Source of the DNA: Bacteroidota bacterium
Lineage (GTDB): Bacteria > Bacteroidota > Ignavibacteria > T3Sed10-11
Length of the DNA stretch: 16,699 bases
Assembly (NCBI GenBank): GCA_007128495.1
Contig: SKXH01000189.1
Coordinates: 1-16,699 of the forward strand
Reading direction: 5' to 3'
Shown piece after piece: positions 15,348-16,699 of the stretch; the stretch's first letter is position 1, and each line of letters starts with the position of its first letter. Below the pieces are notes generated by a model. It had not been told where the DNA came from, did no database searches, and was given only the letters and a program-made list of their open reading frames with translations. The position numbers and the translations under genes are program-made.

Positions 15348-15772
15348 GCTCTGAGGTTGATTTCGATACGATAAAATCTGCTCTCAAGAAAGCCTCGGAA
15401 AAGTTGGTTACCGCTCAAATTGATATTAATAATGCACGATATGATGACTCTGTTTCAAGAGCATATTATGGTGTTTTTCATGCTATATCTGCTGTGCTTT
15501 TAACGAAAGGTCTACACTACTCTTCTCACAGTCAGTTAATAGGAAACTTTAATAAAGAATTTGTCAAGACGGGAATATTTACCTCTGGATATACAAAAAT
15601 TTTGTATCAGCTTTTCGAAGGAAGACAAAGAGGTGATTATGATTTCGAGAGTAATATAGCCAAAGAAGAGGCAGAAACTTATTTGAAGGATGCTAAAAAT
15701 TTATTCAACGAATGTAAGAAATACCTGATTTACCTTGGAATGCCGGATGACGATAATACCGGTGTATTGTAA
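15344..15772 (+). CDS. HEPN-domain protein, putative RNase toxin
   Basis: A 142-aa all-helical HEPN protein. The key motif is R39-A-Y-Y-G-V-F-H46 (R-x6-H), the RNase signature of the superfamily, and a second conserved block is GRQRGDYDF (residues 93-101). In the paired arrangement known for MNT/HEPN modules the HEPN protein cleaves RNA and the nucleotidyltransferase neutralises it. The gene starts with GTG and overlaps the MNT stop by 4 nt, so the two are made together. Base composition is AT-rich like its partner. A 7-bp perfect hairpin begins 2 nt after the stop. The intact R-x6-H suggests activity is possible, but this is not shown by sequence alone. Confidence 0.88.
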   Translation: MSSEVDFDTIKSALKKASEKLVTAQIDINNARYDDSVSRAYYGVFHAISAVLLTKGLHYSSHSQLIGNFNKEFVKTGIFTSGYTKILYQLFEGRQRGDYDFESNIAKEEAETYLKDAKNLFNECKKYLIYLGMPDDDNTGVL

Positions 15773-15773
15773 C

Positions 15774-15791
15774 CCCGCTCGCCAGAGCGGG
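15774..15791. repeat. Perfect 7-bp hairpin with GCCA loop, after the HEPN gene
   Basis: CCCGCTC at 15774-15780 and GAGCGGG at 15785-15791 enclose the loop GCCA. It begins 2 nt after the HEPN stop. No T-run follows directly, so it is not a standard intrinsic terminator; an AT-rich stretch with seven T occurs about 30 nt later. Confidence 0.6.
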
Positions 15792-15846
15792 TAGAATGGT
15801 TGAGGTTTAGTATAAATGTTTAAAATTTTTTTACTATCCCGTACGA

Positions 15847-15864
15847 ACCACACTGGCGTGTGGT
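15847..15864. repeat. Perfect 7-bp hairpin with TGGC loop
   Basis: ACCACAC at 15847-15853 and GTGTGGT at 15858-15864 enclose TGGC. Read on the minus strand the loop is GCCA, the same as in the hairpin at 15774-15791, while the stems differ. Confidence 0.6.
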
Positions 15865-15950
15865 GTTACAAAACAGAACTCCAATGGGTAGCTGCTCAAA
15901 CATTCAATCACTCAATCATCCATTCCCGCATACATGCAATCTTGCCTACG

Positions 15951-15974
15951 TCCCGACGCCGATAAATTTCGGGA
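15951..15974. repeat. 6-bp inverted repeat near the cutA end
   Basis: TCCCGA at 15951-15956 pairs with TCGGGA at 15969-15974 across a 12-nt loop, 40 nt beyond the cutA stop. It could contribute to ending the minus-strand transcript, though no T-run follows in that direction. The rest of the 241-base region 15773-16013 holds no convincing gene. Confidence 0.45.
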
Positions 15975-16013
15975 TCACTGGGTCTTGGGTGGCAGGTGTC
16001 CATGCATCCCTTC

Positions 16014-16325
16014 TTACTTCACCTCTTCCTGTATCCATTTGTAATACGAATCGTTCGCATGTGCCGAAATCCGTAATATACACGGAACTTCATACTCATG
16101 TACTTCTGCCACTGCCTTCTCAACGTCGTCGGCTCTTTCGGGGGTAGTTTTTGCTATAACTACGTATTCGCCTTCGTTCTCGACATCGCCTTTCCAGTGA
16201 AACATGCTGTTGATTTGATAGACATTCGTACATGCTGCCAGACGTTTTTCAATTAGGTGCTTGCTTACTTTTTCCGCATGTTCGCTGTTAGGGTTAGTAA
16301 TGTAGACAAGAATAATTTCGTTCAT
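16014..16325 (-). CDS. cutA: CutA-family divalent cation tolerance protein
   Basis: A 103-aa CutA1 protein, a small trimeric fold related to PII signalling proteins. Visible family features are the N-terminal strand EIILVYITNPN, the conserved RLAACTNV (C32), FHWKGDVENEGEYVVIAKT and VPCILRI followed by YYKWIQEEV. CutA was named for copper and divalent-cation tolerance in E. coli; its molecular role is still unclear. The frame is open 96 nt further upstream, but the CutA fold starts at the Met encoded by 16323-16325 and the extra residues show no similarity to the family, so this start is used. It is convergent with the MNT/HEPN pair and divergent from the peptidase gene. Being near two metal ATPases may reflect metal homeostasis, by location only. 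Confidence 0.93.
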   Translation of the reverse strand: MNEIILVYITNPNSEHAEKVSKHLIEKRLAACTNVYQINSMFHWKGDVENEGEYVVIAKTTPERADDVEKAVAEVHEYEVPCILRISAHANDSYYKWIQEEVK

Positions 16326-16488
16326 AGTGTGATTCCATGGTTTTGTGAAACATAGTTTTCTGATGTTAAAAGATAAAAAAATATTTTCAATGAGGAAACC
16401 TTGTGCATTTCTCTCTTCCAAATCTCCACATTTTGCCGTATATTAAGTCAACCACGTACTAACCTAAATCCCATAACCGGAGGATTTT

Positions 16489-16699
16489 ATGAAACGAATT
16501 ACAACTTCATTTCTCCTATTATTTATACCGTTTATAGTTTTTACACAATCCCAGCGTCCTATAACATTCGACGATATGATTGCTATGGAACGAATAAGCG
16601 ATCTGCAGATTTCACCCGATGGTGCAACAATTGCTTTTGTTGTGACAACATTAAACAAGAATGAGAATACATCAAACAGCAATATTTTTCTTGTACCTG
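16489..16699 (+). CDS. Secreted S9-family (prolyl oligopeptidase-like) peptidase, N-terminal part
   Basis: The first 70 codons of a gene that runs past the window. The start is ATG 16489 with GGAGGA at 16479-16484 as ribosome binding site. A signal peptide (MKRITTSFLLLFIPFIVFTQ) is followed by PITFDDMIAMERISDLQISP and DGATIAFVVT. That pattern, a short 'RISD-x-x-ISPDG-x-x-IAF' block, is the first blade of the beta-propeller of dipeptidyl/acylaminoacyl-peptidases of family S9. The catalytic alpha/beta-hydrolase domain would lie outside, so activity and subfamily cannot be judged. A TolB-like propeller protein is a less likely alternative. Confidence 0.8.
   Translation, partial: MKRITTSFLLLFIPFIVFTQSQRPITFDDMIAMERISDLQISPDGATIAFVVTTLNKNENTSNSNIFLVP

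Noticed and set aside
15860..16147. Plus-strand open frame of 95 codons between the HEPN gene and cutA
   Set aside because: It overlaps the well-supported cutA antisense, begins in the hairpin region, and its peptide shows no domain or composition typical of a protein.
16326..16421. A 32-residue N-terminal extension of CutA
   Set aside because: The frame is open, but the CutA fold begins at MNEIILVYITNPN and the extra residues lack family similarity; ATG at 16325 gives the normal CutA length.

Overview
The window suggests an aerobic or microaerobic bacterium of the Bacteroidota/Chlorobiota (FCB) group. The grounds are an alternative complex III (ACIII, actABCDEF) of the kind common there, a cbb3 oxidase, AT-rich start regions that often lack Shine-Dalgarno sequences, and moderate GC. 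Class and genus cannot be settled from the sequence; Ignavibacteria-like or Balneolia/Rhodothermia-like lineages are guesses.

Layout: (1) 1-111, C-terminal end of an MscS-type mechanosensitive channel, followed by a repeat-bearing intergenic stretch. (2) 373-10547, a same-strand respiratory gene train: ccoS-ccoN-ccoO-ccoP runs by a 4-nt stop/start overlap straight into actA-actB-actC-actD-actE-actF. It closes with a strong intrinsic terminator at 10573-10608. (3) 10637-12739, a CcoI-type Cu+ P-type ATPase needed to supply copper for cbb3 assembly, placed after the terminator. (4) 12976-14985, a second P1B ATPase with the SPC and HEGST signatures of the P1B-4 class. (5) 15030-15772, an AT-rich two-gene MNT/HEPN toxin-antitoxin module. 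(6) 15773-16013, a non-coding stretch with three hairpins. (7) 16014-16325 on the minus strand, cutA. (8) From 16489, the start of a secreted S9-family peptidase cut by the window edge.

How it fits together: ACIII (pentaheme ActA, Fe-S protein ActB, quinol-binding membrane subunits ActC and ActF, ActD, monoheme ActE) oxidises quinol and passes electrons to a c-type heme. CcoP and CcoO (one heme each) carry electrons to the heme b/b3-CuB centre in CcoN, where O2 is reduced. CcoS and CcoI are assembly factors for that oxidase. Encoding oxidase and quinol oxidoreductase as one overlapping unit suggests a dedicated ACIII-cbb3 supercomplex, comparable to the known ACIII-aa3 supercomplex but with a different terminal oxidase.

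The most notable features are the fused cbb3-ACIII operon, the monoheme CcoP at the junction, the CcoI lacking an HMA domain, a recurring TTGATWATT word just before several start codons, a dispersed intergenic repeat seen twice, and paired hairpins sharing a GCCA loop. No CRISPR array, tRNA, rRNA, transposase or phage gene was seen.
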